A stretch of 64,000 bases of DNA. It comes from Paraescarpia echinospica. Lineage: Eukaryota > Annelida > Polychaeta > Sabellida > Siboglinidae. The DNA is taken from the NCBI GenBank assembly GCA_020002185.1, contig CM034533.1, positions 53,917,870 through 53,981,869 of the forward strand, written 5' to 3'. The notes beneath the pieces were generated by a model that saw only the letters and a list, made by a program, of their open reading frames with translations, did not search any database and had not been told where the DNA came from. Position numbers and translations under genes: made by a program. Of the stretch, positions 36,586-49,600 are shown one piece after another; the first letter of the stretch is position 1, and every line of letters begins with the position of its first letter.

Positions 36586-37630
36586 GATATTCGCAGGAGT
36601 CCCAAGTCCCAAGTTCCAAGTCCCATACAAATCCCATCAGGCGAGATACTTCCGCCAGAAGTGAGTTCGTCAGGATGCCATCTTGATATTCATCCACCAA
36701 TAGGCGTACAACGTTCGGCTAAGGAAACATCGCCGCAGCGGTCACGTGACACGAGTCCCGTACGAATCCCATCAGCCGAGAGACTTCTGATGGAAGTGAG
36801 TTCGTCAGGATGCCATTTTGATATTCGTCCAGCAACAGGCGTACAGCGTTCAGCTAAGATAACATCGTCACAGCGGTCGCGTGACGCGAGTCCCGTACGA
36901 GTCCCATCAGCCGAGATACTTCCGCCGGAACAGAGTTCGTCAGGGTGCCATCTTGATATTCATCCAACAGTAGAAGGACAGCATTCGGCTACGAAAACGT
37001 CACCGCAGCGGCCACTTGACACGAGTACCGTACAAGTCACATTAACGCACAAACTGCCGCCGGAACAGAGTTCTTCAGGGTGCCATCTTGATATTTATCC
37101 CGCAATAGACGGACAGTGTTCGGCTACGAAAACGTCACCGCCGCGGTCACGTGTAATGAGTCCCGTACGAATCCCATCAGCCGAGAGACTTCCTCCGGAA
37201 CAAATTTCGCCAGAATACCATATTGATATTCATCCCGCAATAGGGGGACAGCGTTCGGCTAAGAAAACGTCGCCGCAACGTTCACGTGACACGAGTCCCG
37301 TACGAATCCCATCAGCCGAGGAATTTCCGCCAGAAGTGAGTTCATCAGGATGCCATCTTGATATTTGTCCAGCAATAGACGTTCAGCGTTCGGCTAAGAA
37401 AACGTCGTCGTAACGGTCACGTGACACGAGTCAAGTACGAGTCCCATCAACCGAGCGACTTCCGCCGGAAGTGAGTTCGTCAGGATGCCATCTTGATATT
37501 CATCCAGCAATAGACGTACAGCGTTCGGCTAAGAAAACATCGCCGCAGCAGTCACGTGATACGAGTCCCGTACGAATCCCACCAGCCGAGAGTCTTCCGC
37601 CGGAACAAAGTTCGCCAGGATGGGATAACG
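36559..37630 (+). pseudogene. 135-bp coding-repeat locus, copy 2
   Basis: Open frame 36559-37413 plus in-frame similarity to about 37630. It has about seven 45-residue units with order SSSGCHLDIHP, QRSAKKTSPQRSRDTSPVR, IPSAERLPPE. Conservation is stronger at the protein level than expected for non-coding repeats, with most units open. Two substitutions (CAG to TAA, 37411) interrupt it in one unit. Each unit also carries GGTCACGTGAC, a CACGTG E-box palindrome. Serine/arginine-rich and probably disordered. Function unknown; related to 13965-14640 but without that copy's hydrophobic start. Confidence 0.5.
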
Positions 37631-38135
37631 TTTGACTTGTGGACTCACTTTAGAAGACAAACACACGCACATTAAAATTAAAGGAAAAGAAAAAACAACA
37701 TGTTGCTGTTATTCACATAAACAAATCAATAAACTACCCATTTGCAACGATAACCAGCATTTTCTCGTTAGTGCTTTACTCAGAATGTGGTTTAAAAGTG
37801 GAAGGTTCCAATCAAAAGCCGATATCCCGGTAGCTGACGTCTTGGTTGGACCAATAAGCGCTGAGCTGTGACGTCGGTTATGACGCACTATTTTCCTAAT
37901 TTTCCTAAAGACTACGCCGGCCCATGTATTGGTGTATCTTATTCTCTTCGATTCAGTAGCTGGTTTACACTCTATGTTCTTGAACAACTATTATAGTACA
38001 ATATCGTGCAAAGTGCGGATGCAACAGATTTACAAGTTACAGCGACAAAGCAAATTTTGCAATTATTTACGTCATAACCTACCTGGTCTACTATACCTGC
38101 TAAGAATATAGTCATCTCACAGTGACAATATGCAT
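37631..38135. other. 3' flank of coding repeat and CRE/CCAAT cluster
   Basis: 37634-37735 matches the 3' flank of copy 1 (GACTTGTGGACTCA, then AATAAAC). At 37805-37890 two TGACGTC sites (37835, 37869) flank a GGACCAATAAG CCAAT box, with a further CCAAT at 37808 and TGACGCA at 37881. This is a promoter-like cluster of CREB/ATF and NF-Y type sites with no recognised gene directly downstream except element E. Confidence 0.35.
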
Positions 38136-38138
38136 AAA

Positions 38139-41100
38139 TAGTCCAGGATTTTTATGGTTGGACCTGGAACAAATTGCAACAGAAGCAATTTCAACTGTTT
38201 TGGTTACATTGAAGGTACCTATAAAGCATAGAAGTCTTCAGCGATGAAAACTGGGGAGGTGATTTAAAACGAGGAATCAACATTTTCCATTTACCTTATG
38301 TTAAACAGCATTAATACCTATATTTGAAAGTGCATATTTTGCTAATATTCGATATAGTGTCTATTAAATTCCATGGTGATTGAAACTGGGTATTCATAAT
38401 ATACATATGAATGTATCTAAACACACTACATAGGTGTTATCTGCAGGACCAACCCAGAGAACGCACGAGAAGGCGCTCAAAAGTAAGTAGGCTTGCATAA
38501 CGTTTCACGTTTTATGTAAGCGTCCACGCTTCAATTAATAATTTATGTTTAGTCAAATTGATGTTAACACATTGTCTCATGATATCGTATTAACAAATAG
38601 CCACAACGCATTAGTATGTATACATATTTGCAAAGTATGATCAAAAAGTGCGCGATAATAAAGGGTTATCGATTATTGGTTCCGAGTTTTGCGCTATGTC
38701 GTCACGCTGAACGCATGCATGCACTAATATAATATAAAATAATAATATATGTATATAATATACATAATGTATATTAATAATTGATAATATATATATACAA
38801 CATTTATATAAACATATTTGTTGTTTTTCAGATGATTTCGTTGTTGCTTGAAGCATGGCAGAACCAGAAACGGATTCCTGTGTCTTCTGCCAGGAACCCC
38901 TAAGTAATGGCTATGCAACAGTATCCCTTCGCGAGAAGGGTAGCCAAGGCATCAATAACGCTAACAAACGACGTAGAGACTCCACTGAGACTCTTCCCGG
39001 ACAAGTGGTGCATCAGGAATGCCATTATTCGTAGTGCAATCCGACGAAAATTGCGCAATCCATTAAAAATTATGAGAAATCCGGACCAAGTTTCCAGATT
39101 TCGTTGCTGCGATCAACAGAGGAGACGTTTAACTTCAAAACGTATTGCTTATTCCGTGGGACGACAGTATGTTTTGACAGAAGGAAAAGACAAGGAGATG
39201 TATACATACTGTGGCTACAAGAGAATGCAAGGACACATTGCTGGAGCAATGTTCTACAAGAAGAGACACCTGGGCTGAACATTTTGGTGACCAAGTGATT
39301 ATCACTACTATAAATCACAAATCAAATGTGGTGATTATGCGGCAGAAGGCTGAAAATATACTGCTTGCGTTTCATGCTAGTCAATCGGATGATCCAAAGA
39401 GCGAGAGAATCCGCAAATTACACGCTGCTGAAAAGTTCATCCGGGAGGACATCAAGGCAGGAGACACATCATGTGAATCGTAGTGACCAGGATCAAGTGG
39501 ACCCAGAGCTCCTCTTTCAGCGTCTAATTGTCGCAGCAAGATCGATTGATGACTTGGAGATAATGTTCCACTTTGAGCTGTTTAGCCACCCACCGGCTTT
39601 GTTTGATGATTCCCTCATGCTGCGCGAACCCCAGAAAGCTGTACTTGCTGAAGCCATCTGGTGTAGGTTAGCACCCGACATTTCAGGACCCATCGGTGAG
39701 GTTCAGTATGTATTGAATGGTGGGATTTTGCTCCATCGCGTCCCTTGGCCACGTGGATTCCCCACATATCGAGAGTTATGCATGCAGCACTGTGATTACA
39801 TGTGGGTGTCACAAGGAAGTTTGATCAAGCCATCGTTGTCTTTGATGTATATCACAATCCATCCACCAAGCACGTGGCGCATCAGAGACCAGCTGGAGGA
39901 AATGCCGGAGCAGACGTAACGTTCACCGATTAAATGAGGATGACGGCAAAGAAGGATGTCTTCCTTGCAAATGTAAACAACAAGCAGAATTTCATCAACA
40001 TGCTGAGCGGATATCTGCAACATAGTGGATGTCAGACGAAACATGCCCACGGTGATACCGATCTACTGATTGTGCAGACAGCAGTACAGTCCACAACGAC
40101 GACGAACACTGTACTAGTAGGGGATAGTTCTGGTCATCCTCCTCCGCTTCCATGCTGATCCAAATACCCATGACTTGTTCATGCAGAGTGAAGCAAAATC
40201 AATTACAATGAAGAACCGTATGTGGAATATGAAGGCCGTAAAATACCAACTAGGTAAGGATGTGTGTGACAACATCCTTTTCATCCATGCTGTATTAGGA
40301 TGTAACACCACGTCCCGGTTATACGGCCTTGGAAAAGGAGCACCACTGAAAAAACATGGCTCCTGTCAGCATTTCCAGCCACTATTAGAACTGTTTCAAA
40401 AACATGATCTATCAACAGAACAGGTTGTAATGGCAGGGGAGAGAGCGCTTGTGTGTTTTTACAATGACAAACCAGAAGACAGTCTGTGAGAAGGCAGCAG
40501 TAAAGAGTTCGCACATTCAGCCACAGGCCTTACCTCTGGCATCAGCAGCAGCGCGTTATCACAGCATGCGGGTGTACCTGCAAGTGCAGGAATGGATGGG
40601 TGTAAGCCAGAAGATTGGGGGTGGAAGATGTGCGACGGAGATCTAGTTCCTGTCATAACAGGCCTGCCTCCAGCACCGGATGTCCTGTTGCACGTAATCA
40701 GATGTAACTGCTCCACAGATTGCAGTACTGCAAGGTGACATGCCGCAAGAACAACTTCGTGTGTTCCCCTGCAATGGTCAATGCCGGGGCTTAGGTTGCT
40801 TGAACTCAGTCTTGGGTGACGCCAGTGATGATGAGGAATACGATGAGTAATCGTGCGTTTGTTGATGGAGAGACAAAATAAAAACTAGGTTTTATTAACA
40901 TAATGACCATTTAGTTTATGACTTCATGATATAGAAATGCTAGTTCTGTTTTCATCAGACAAGTAGTCAAAACTGCTTTGAACGTAGCTGTAATTAGCGC
41001 AACATGTTGCCAGATACTTGTTATATACCTTAAATGCACATAATTCGGCGATTTCGGCTAGGGTAATATCATATTGTGTTTTGACATTACATGAACGGTT

Positions 41101-42005
41101 CCGTATAATTAATATATATAATGTTATCCTACTAAATGTATTTGTGTTATGTTGTGTGTACGGCTGATGCTGACGACAATAGTATGCTGATATACAGAGA
41201 GTAAGTAGTCATGTTATGTGGGAGAGAATTCGGCGATTTACCTCAGTTAAGCCTTTCAGCTAGATTCACATGTTTATGTTTGACCTTATATCAAGTGTTT
41301 GTTATACACGATGTTCCCCAATTAAACGTAGTTGTATTATTTTACATATACAGTTGATGCTCACGACAGTAGCACACTTATATACATAGTACAATCATGT
41401 AATTTGGAAGTTAATATGACGAATTTACTATAATTAAGCCTTCGCATTTATGTTTTGACCTTACATCAATGATTCATTATAATTATTATTATGCACATTG
41501 TTCCACTATTACATGTATTTGTGTTATGTTCCATGTACGATTGATGTTCATGATAGTGACGTACTGATTTGCAGAGAATAATCATCTCATATGGAAGACA
41601 AACTGGAGATGTAAGTCCAACTAGTTGTGCAATTTCTGTGATACGAAGAAATTATTTCATAGAAAAAGTTATACAACATTAAAATATTTAATGTCTATAT
41701 ATGTTGTTATGGTTTCTGAAAATATGTGCATATCTACGAACACCCATTTTAATAGTTTGGGGTTTACAGAAACATTATCGTGTTAATTATTTTTCCAGAT
41801 AGCAAAATAGTGACGAAATCGCGCATGAAAAAGCTACTGAGGGGCCCCAACATGTGGGTAATTTTGAAAATGTTCTCCAATTTTTAGAAGCGAAGACTTT
41901 TGATATGTTATCTAAGATATACGTCTGCTATCAAAACTACAAAAATTGCTTCTGTTGCAATTTGTTCCAAAATGACCCTATTTTGTCCATAAAAGTCCTG
42001 GACTA
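38139..42005 (+). mobile_element. Element E: TIR transposon with FEN/XPG-like ORF
   Basis: TAGTCCAGGA-TTTTATGG at 38139 is inverted at 41988-42005. Imperfect inverted similarity, including a 27-bp identical GGAACAAATTGCAACAGAAG block, extends about 130-150 bp inward. AAA flanks both ends (38136-38138, 42006-42008), a candidate 3-bp target duplication that low complexity makes uncertain. Inside is one multi-domain ORF relic (38855-40850) followed by AATAAA. The right part, 41040-41600, has degenerate subrepeats of about 190 bp marked by GATGCTGACGACA/GATGCTCACGACA. Confidence 0.8.
38855..40850 (+). pseudogene. FEN/XPG (PIN-like) nuclease-type ORF of element E
   Basis: Read across at least three frameshifts and several stops, the segment has the following order. 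A Cys/His N-terminus (MAEPETDSCVFCQEPL, VVHQECHYS, YCLFRG) is followed by a helical middle and QYVLNGGILLHRVPW. Then come HGDTDLLIVQTAV, TNTVLVGD with a lesion and LVILLRFHADPNTHDLF, LFIHAVLGCNTTSRLYGLGK, DWGWKMCDGDLVPVITGLPP, and a terminal Cys cluster (CNCSTDC, CTCRKNNFVCSP, CRGLGC) before an acidic tail. The D-rich blocks followed by GC(D/N)-x7-GxGK match the acidic and helix-hairpin signature of FEN1/XPG nucleases. Here GCD has become GCN and the second Asp pair is deleted. Many marine invertebrate genomes carry ORFs of this kind. The first stop is at 39031. Confidence 0.75.
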
Positions 42006-42562
42006 AAAAACAACTTACATGATTGAAAGTAACATAATCAGCTGAGAAATTACTATTACAAATGCTAATAAACGGTCGGCTATAAAATATGGGTAATTGC
42101 GCATCGTCAACTAGACTAGTATTCCCAGTTCGGCGACCGGCGAACTGGCAAGAATAGGCAATCGTGACGTCAGGCTTTCTATCTAAATGGCACTGTCTAG
42201 TCGGTATGTAGCTTATATCCTGTGTTTTCAGCAATGTTATTCTTGTAAGCTACTGACATAATATTCTTAATTGTAGTTACAAAATAGTTAGTTTTCATTA
42301 ACTCTTTTAGATGCATAGGATAGAACAATTTCCTTTTGTTTTCCTTTGTATATTGCCACGATTAAGAACAACTCTTGGGGCAATCAATGTGTACGTGGTG
42401 ATATATTAAAGAAACAGTGCACGGTGTGTTTGCCTTTCGAGTGCGATAGCGCAGAATACCAGACATATTAATATATTCTAATAATTAACAATTCTTAATA
42501 CGTCTTTGATACTAGCCACGAGTCTCCTGTGGCAACATGTGGTTGGTATCCGCCCCAAACGC

Positions 42563-42803
42563 TTAACCCTTTATTGGACTTTGTTACCCTGAGGCAACGT
42601 ACCAGTTTTATACTTTTTGCTTGGTTTATTGCCATATTTGAAAAGCCTACAAGCATTGCTGCCATGTCAAGTTAGTGTATATAAATATTGTTTCATATAT
42701 TGTTTTATGTGTATGGTCTGTTGGATACAACATCATAACATAGGTGGTGAAGAATATATTTTTATTTGGAAAAGTTGAAATAATTAATCCAATAAAGGGT
42801 TAA
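42563..42803. mobile_element. piggyBac-like MITE
   Basis: A 233-bp segment (42567-42799) begins CCCTTTATTGGA and ends with its exact complement, TCCAATAAAGGG. It is bounded on both sides by TTAA (42563-42566, 42800-42803). CCC/GGG ends and a TTAA target duplication are the hallmarks of piggyBac elements. There is no coding capacity, so it is a non-autonomous miniature element. Confidence 0.88.
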
Positions 42804-43280
42804 GTAACGTAAATATATCCATTGTGTTGTTTCCTATAATTTAAAGCAGTAAATTAGTGGTTTAATATTTGAATGTATAATATAAAATTATTACATCTGT
42901 AAACATCTTGTGACACGACACGTTCCCAGTTCGCAGCAACTGTAATATTTGTACATCTGACGACGTTTACGTACCTTTGAACTATTATTCGCAACTTTAT
43001 GCGAGTTATGTACGATATTTATCTGTTGTGAGCGACAAAAACACGCCAACAGCAACAAATCGATCATCATCAATATATAATATGTACCAAGCTCACACTA
43101 ATTAGCATAACAACTACAAAAGAACCGAAGATGATTCCACAAATCACTATATTCTGTACTAATCCGCCAGGTGGAGTACCTGTGAGTATTTTTTATTCTA
43201 TACCCGCAATCTAATACGGCAGACCACCTGTCTTGAGACACGACCTGTCTTGAGAAGCCGCTTGTCTTGGGAGGCCACCT
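42804..43280. other. Anonymous DNA in R1 copy 2
   Basis: AT-rich with a 60-codon minus-strand ORF (42891-43073) of no recognised family. 43225-43290 has four imperfect copies of a CCTGTCTTGAGA motif. Confidence 0.4.
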
Positions 43281-43351
43281 GTCTTGAGAGACCGCTTTGG
43301 CTGTGCTGATGGGGTGGTCGACCAGGTTCCACTGTATCGGATGACACACGC

Positions 43352-43382
43352 GCACGCACGGACGGACGCGCACACACACACT

Positions 43383-43414
<32 letters not shown>

Positions 43415-43430
43415 CACAAACACACACACG
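43352..43430. repeat. (CA)n-rich microsatellite
   Basis: CACG/CACA repeat in R1, equivalent to 15440-15575 of copy 1 but much shorter. Confidence 0.9.
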
Positions 43431-44122
43431 GCGCCTGCGGTCAAGCGATATTTGGAACAATCCGGAGGACGGAGATTGTTCTGTTCGATTATTATATAAC
43501 ATTGTATATGTTCACACTGCATGCAGCTGTAAATGAACGAGACGGTGGCGGAGTAACATAAATAATCGGACATGGCCGCAGCCACGTCCTGTTGATTACG
43601 TGTGCTGCTGTGCCACCATCGAGTGCAACGGAATTCATTGTCATGTATATTCACACTTATAATGATTGAATTTAGCTAATGCCAACTCAATGGTGTTTTC
43701 CTTATTCGCTATCCCTGCAGTCGGTAGTGCGGGTCAATAACAAAATAGTAACATAATAGTTTCAGTCATAATTCAACATGTGTGTTTATGATATCTGAAC
43801 TACACGGCTAACATGGAAATATCACAAACAACACCAGACTATCGTAACTTTGAACAGACTGTAATACAGTATCATGACGGAGCCATGTTTCGCCCCAAAA
43901 CGAGGCTGACGTCAGCTGTTCAAGTACGTTAAAGGCACACTGTTAAAGTAACAGAACACAACATATTTTCCCCCTCTCTCTAAAGATTACTGCTCCGAAA
44001 TCGAACAATAAAGAGGCGCACACAAACTGTTCAAATTACCAATGTAGCCACTGATGTTTAATTTTAAAGTCACATGTTAATTAAAGAGCTGACTATTGTC
44101 ACGACAAACGTTCACTAGATGG

Positions 44123-44765
44123 TCAGGTTTTCTTGAAGGTACCGCGGTGGATGTCTGTTTCTCCTAGCCGTTGGTACTGCGGGTAACCGGGTTGTTGAGC
44201 AAGCAAACCTCCGATATCAAGGTCATCAAGACGGTTGAACAAATCTATTCCCATTAGGCTAGATCCGGTCTGTGTGATATAGAATGGGAAACTCGTCACA
44301 GTTTCTGACTGGTATGTCACTGGTAGGTGGACAATCCCATTCAATGGAATTTCCGTACCGTCGTAGGCCTATGTCGATAATGTTTTGTTAGGTTTGCATA
44401 GGGGATAGGGCTGGAAATGTGTCCGGTACACCGAGTCGCTGCGAATTGACACCTTTGCCCCTATGTCCATTACTGGTGTCACAGGTGTGTCTACCAGCAA
44501 CCGATCACACGTCTCAAATGGTTTCGATGCTGCGTTCACTGAGTTAACGGTGAAGATCATTGTATCTGGTTCAACAGTTTTTGTCCGACTGGTGAATTTG
44601 CCGTGAACTTGCTTCTGCCAAATTATGTTGTGTCGATAACATGGAAATGTCACAAACAACACCAGGTTATCACAAAGTTGAACAGGCTGCAATACAGGGT
44701 CATGGTGGAGCCACGTTTCACCCCAGAACGAGGCTGACGTCAGCTGATCAAGTAAAAGTACATTA
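44123..44765 (-). pseudogene. Gypsy protease-region fragment
   Basis: On the minus strand, 44765-44390 encodes MIFTVNSVN and PVMDIGAKVSIRS, the aspartic protease active-site loop with DTG changed to DIG. A shifted frame (44344-44123) then gives YITQTGSSLMGIDLFNRL, the C-terminal ILGxD-type block (here MGID). It derives from a Gypsy-type LTR element different from G1 and G2. No LTR, RT or integrase is near. Confidence 0.75.
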
Positions 44766-45218
44766 AAGCACACTGTTAAAGTAACAGAACACAACAACAC
44801 GCACGTACGCGCGGCTACTGGGCATGGAAGGCATAACCAGCCCTTCTTTGTTAGTTGACAATTTTGTTTTATAAAATACACTACTATCATGTACACAATA
44901 AGATAATTGTTGCATGTATTCATCGTCCTATGTGACAATGATTTTGTTCTTAATATACTTACGTAGCACTTTCTTCAGTGGTGTTGCATCGTGTTCTCTA
45001 GATCTTCTATAATCTCATATGTGAAAAATCAATAATGTTCTATCAATATCTTCATATTCATTCAATATCTTTAGTAATTAACTTAATTTTAATCTTCATT
45101 TATAGCCGTGTCCATGGGACTGTTAAACAGCATTGTTTAAGGTGATGTTCGTAACTAATGGATTCTTAATTCTGGAATTTTTCTGATTTGGCATCAACGC
45201 ATTTATACAGTGTCTCTA

Positions 45219-45790
<572 letters not shown>

Positions 45791-46020
45791 AAATATTCGT
45801 TATCGCCATCACGTCTAAAGGTACGAAGCAATTTTGAGTCATCCGCAGATGTCGAATATGTAATAAATTATTCAGACTATTATAGACCATAAAGTTTGTT
45901 TTGCCTCTCTCTAAACATACTTCCAATTCCAAACCTTCCATTTACTAATATACGTTCTCCCTTGTCCGGTAGCCATATATATATATATATATATATATAT
46001 CTATATATGTATATATATGT
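45791..46020. other. Short anonymous stretch with (TA)n
   Basis: AT-rich; (TA)n at about 45975-46018 abuts the left end of element F. Confidence 0.5.
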
Positions 46021-46400
46021 GTAACATTTCACTAAGAATCTGATTACAGGGGACTCCACGTCAGATTATGTGGCCTTGACCTTGAATGTCAAGGTCAAAT
46101 GTTACTGAACGTGAAATATATTTTTGTTCAATAGCATATATGTTTTTGTATATATGAACGAATGTATATGTGTAGTTATGTATGCATACGTGTATGTGTG
46201 TCCATGACCTTGAATGTCAAGGTCAAATTATTGTTCACCAAAACATCGCAGTTTTTTTTATATGAATATATGCGTGTACTTATACGTGCATGTGTGTATG
46301 TAAGTATGTATATATGTGTGTATATCTGTGTATGTATGTTATTTACCCTAATGTCAAGGTCAAATATTACTGAAAGTGATATATATATATTCAGTAACAT
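46021..46400. repeat. Left TIR of element F with nuclear-receptor-like palindromes
   Basis: Palindromic sites at about 46076-46098 and 46204-46226 and a half site at about 46351 (TGTCAAGGTCAAA). TCAAGGTCA is the extended half-site bound by monomeric nuclear receptors of the FTZ-F1/SF-1 and ERR types. Whether these are real receptor sites or transposase sites is unknown. Confidence 0.7.
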
Positions 46401-46455
46401 CGTTGCTTTTCATGTATGAATGTATGTGTACATTTATTCATGCATGTTAAACAAA

Positions 46456-46507
46456 CGCGCGCGCACACACACATACACACACTCATACACACGCACACAC
46501 ACACACA

Positions 46508-46540
<33 letters not shown>
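46456..46540. repeat. (CA)n microsatellite
   Basis: CACACACTCACAC-type repeat just inside the left TIR of F. Confidence 0.92.
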
Positions 46541-46689
46541 TTACTCGGGTGTGCGTGGCTATACAATATTAGTAAATATGTTTGTAAGTATTGCTTTGAC
46601 ATGTTTAATTCCTCGCCCAAGCCAAAAATAATCACTTGCCACTTCTTGACACAGGAACACGTGCAAAGGTCCGTGCACTTTAGAGCACG

Positions 46690-49600
46690 TGCAGTGCGAA
46701 GCACAAGGCTTTCCGCTTTTGTATCGACACTACAAAATCTCCCGGCACGCCTTGGTAGCTCCAAGAAGCGTTGACCAAAGGGGAGACCATCTCCCAACCT
46801 CTTATCCAAAGTCCTTTGGGGACGGCACATCCTGCCAAGCCATACAACTCAAAGAACATATGCTTGCCTGGCAGATACTGCGCCCTCTGTTGGTGGCAGA
46901 AGATCGAAGGCGTAGTTTTTCTTCGTGAAAAGTTCTCGTCTTGCCTCGTTAACAGACGTTGTTGCACTTGACTTGTCATACATTGTGATGACAAACTTCT
47001 CCATCAACTTAAATTATGGACTAGCCATGTCTAACTTGGCAAACGGAAAGCCAGGAACTTCGGACTAAGCCTTCCAAGCCGACTTTCCCCACGCCATGGA
47101 ACACTGAAACTATATCACAGCCAGTCATGGCATGGAACATCAAGAGTCCCTTAGCCTTCCGCTCTCCAAGGCTGACAGAAACGGTGTTGACGTGTAGGTT
47201 TCTGGAGTTTCGTCCTCTTCCGAATGTCATCTTCAGTTGAAAGTTACCGACGGTCGTTGTCAAACAGAAGAACAACCCAACAAAGATGACGACAACATTC
47301 GTGTACACAGTGCGCACCACGACCGTCTTCGCACCTTGCTGAAGAGCGTGTAGTGAGTGGTGCACTACACGCGTGTCTACCTCCTCGTGGGAACACAATT
47401 CATCCATGATTGTCCCATGAGCAGCTACACTGTCACCGGTTGTCACGCACACCCAATGTTCTACACCTTAGGAGAAAAGTTGGTAGTCAGTCGGACCTCA
47501 ATTGTCAAAAGTTGATGGTCCAAATATTAAAATACTTACACGAGTAATATACATTTGTAGCTGTAACGCGTGGCAATTATTAATATACTAGTTCAGGCCA
47601 AGTAAGTCCGGTATTAATTTACTATATTCAGAATAATGAATCAGCGAATATAAAATGACAACATAGGCAACAGTTTACTGTTGACAGAAAAACATCAGTG
47701 TTGCAAATTACAACAAACACCACAACACGAATGTCTGCATGGGTCTACTCGATCAGAACTGTTGCCACCATCTGCAGGAGCTGCGTGGCTGTCGGGCTTC
47801 GTGATACACTCACTCGATTGGCTGACATTGTGGTTGGCTTCATGCCGTTTCGAAACTCAGTCTTGAACTCGTCACTCGTTTTATAGTGCCGAAGGCTCTT
47901 TCACATTATGCGGAACTCGCTGGAAGTGCCAGCAAGTGCTACGAAACTAAAGTCAATCGATTTATCAGCATTGATCAGCTCGACATTGTATTGTATTTCC
48001 AACTTATTTTTGTAAAACGCTTACGTTAAATTTCCAGTTCGGAAGTACGCCAATTAGGTGTCACCATTATTGGCACTTGTCTAGTATCCGGATCTACCTT
48101 GACGTCGTCGTTATAACAACATTTTTGTCTAATGTTGATGCCTCATGTGTTATTGTCATCATTCAACAACATCCCATGCATGTTTACGTTATAAAAATAT
48201 CGCACCTTAGCGCACTTTTGAAGCCCAAAGAGCGACCCACTTTGCAATAACTTATATCGTTCACTGCGGACACGCGCAGGCGCAGCGGCGCAGACTGACG
48301 CAAACCGGGTCGCTCTTTGGGCCTCAAAAGTGTGCTAAGACGCCATATTTTGGTAATATAAATATGCATGGGATGATGTTAAATGATATAACTAAACCAA
48401 AGAGGTATCAAATTTACGCAAGCATGTAGCTATAATGACGACATCGAAGTTAGCACGGATACTAAACAAGTGCTCTATTATTTTCTTTTTAAAAATATGC
48501 CGGTCTTGCGGACCGGCACTTTTTCAAAGTTACCGGCCCAACAAAATATTTGAAGGTCTCGAGCTTCCGGGTCGGCAGTAATTTCGAACACTGTGCACAC
48601 CACCTTGTCTTATAGCCATTGCTCCATCTGGATTGCTTCTCCAAGAAACTTGAAAAGATCCTCCTTGTTTTTTATACACAACTCTGGCCATTTCTTTGGA
48701 ACCTTGGTTTGTCTTATAACTCGCACTCTTCCACCGTGTCCGCGCCTCTCCCTGGCTGTTAGTTTCAAGCGGTATCGACATATTTATTCCACTCAATGTC
48801 CATCCTCGATATCGATTCAAGTTCCCTCTTGATGAATGGTATGAACACTTGCTCGGCGTATTCCTGGAATGTTGCGCAGCCATTGGGGGTCAACATGTGA
48901 GTTAGGACACGACCGTCAAAAACCTTTGCGTCTACAAATGGAGGTGCCGAGCTTTGGTCGGGAACATCAAAGCAAGACAGCAAGTCCGACTAAACCTCAC
49001 TTCTCCAAATTGTGATAGAGAGGGCGGGAAAAACACAGCGGGTTCGCCATCGCGGAGTAATGCGTCTGACTTGATGTTCGACAGCTGCGTGCCTTTCTTC
49101 AACCGGAATGTCTCGTATTGTGCCTGGCCCACAGTCTCCAGCTTCGATATGGTCTCCACCATGGACTCTAGATCGCATGCTTGGCTGTGGAACACAACCA
49201 GACTGCTGCACTCAAGCTATAAGGGATTTCCGTGTTGCCGAATGACACCGACGAGTGCAGACACATCGGAATGGAAAGTTTCTTCGCGGTGCATCTCGCT
49301 AGTTGTTGTTTGTGCTGCGGTTAATATATGTGTTTCAAATTCTTGCAGGAGTCGTGCCAACTCTGATCCCGCAAAGAGCCATCTTTGAAGAGCTGCTGCG
49401 TTTTCAGTGAGACCGATGATGCCTCCTTTCCCTTCACGCCTTCATTTGCCTGTTCGCGCGTCTGGTCGACGGGCATTACTGAGAACCGGCGAATCGTTTT
49501 GGGTACTACCCAATATCGCCTTGTGTGGTGAACATCGTCAATGCTGCACGGGGCAATGTTCTTCAGGTGCACGCTGACCCATCGACTGTAGTTCATGATG

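Larger units (their letters stand above)
42229..45090. repeat. Dispersed repeat R1, copy 2, interrupted
   Basis: Blocks 42229-42475, 43280-43355, 43500-43625 and 44830-45050 match R1 copy 1 in order. Between them lie a piggyBac-like MITE and flanking AT-rich DNA (42480-43270) and a Gypsy fragment (43640-44820), neither present in copy 1. These are therefore insertions in this copy or deletions in the other. Confidence 0.72.

Noticed and set aside
46021..46400. Receptor-like palindromes as a gene enhancer
   Set aside because: The same sites recur in inverted orientation at 52081-52468 as part of a transposon TIR, so the TIR explanation comes first.
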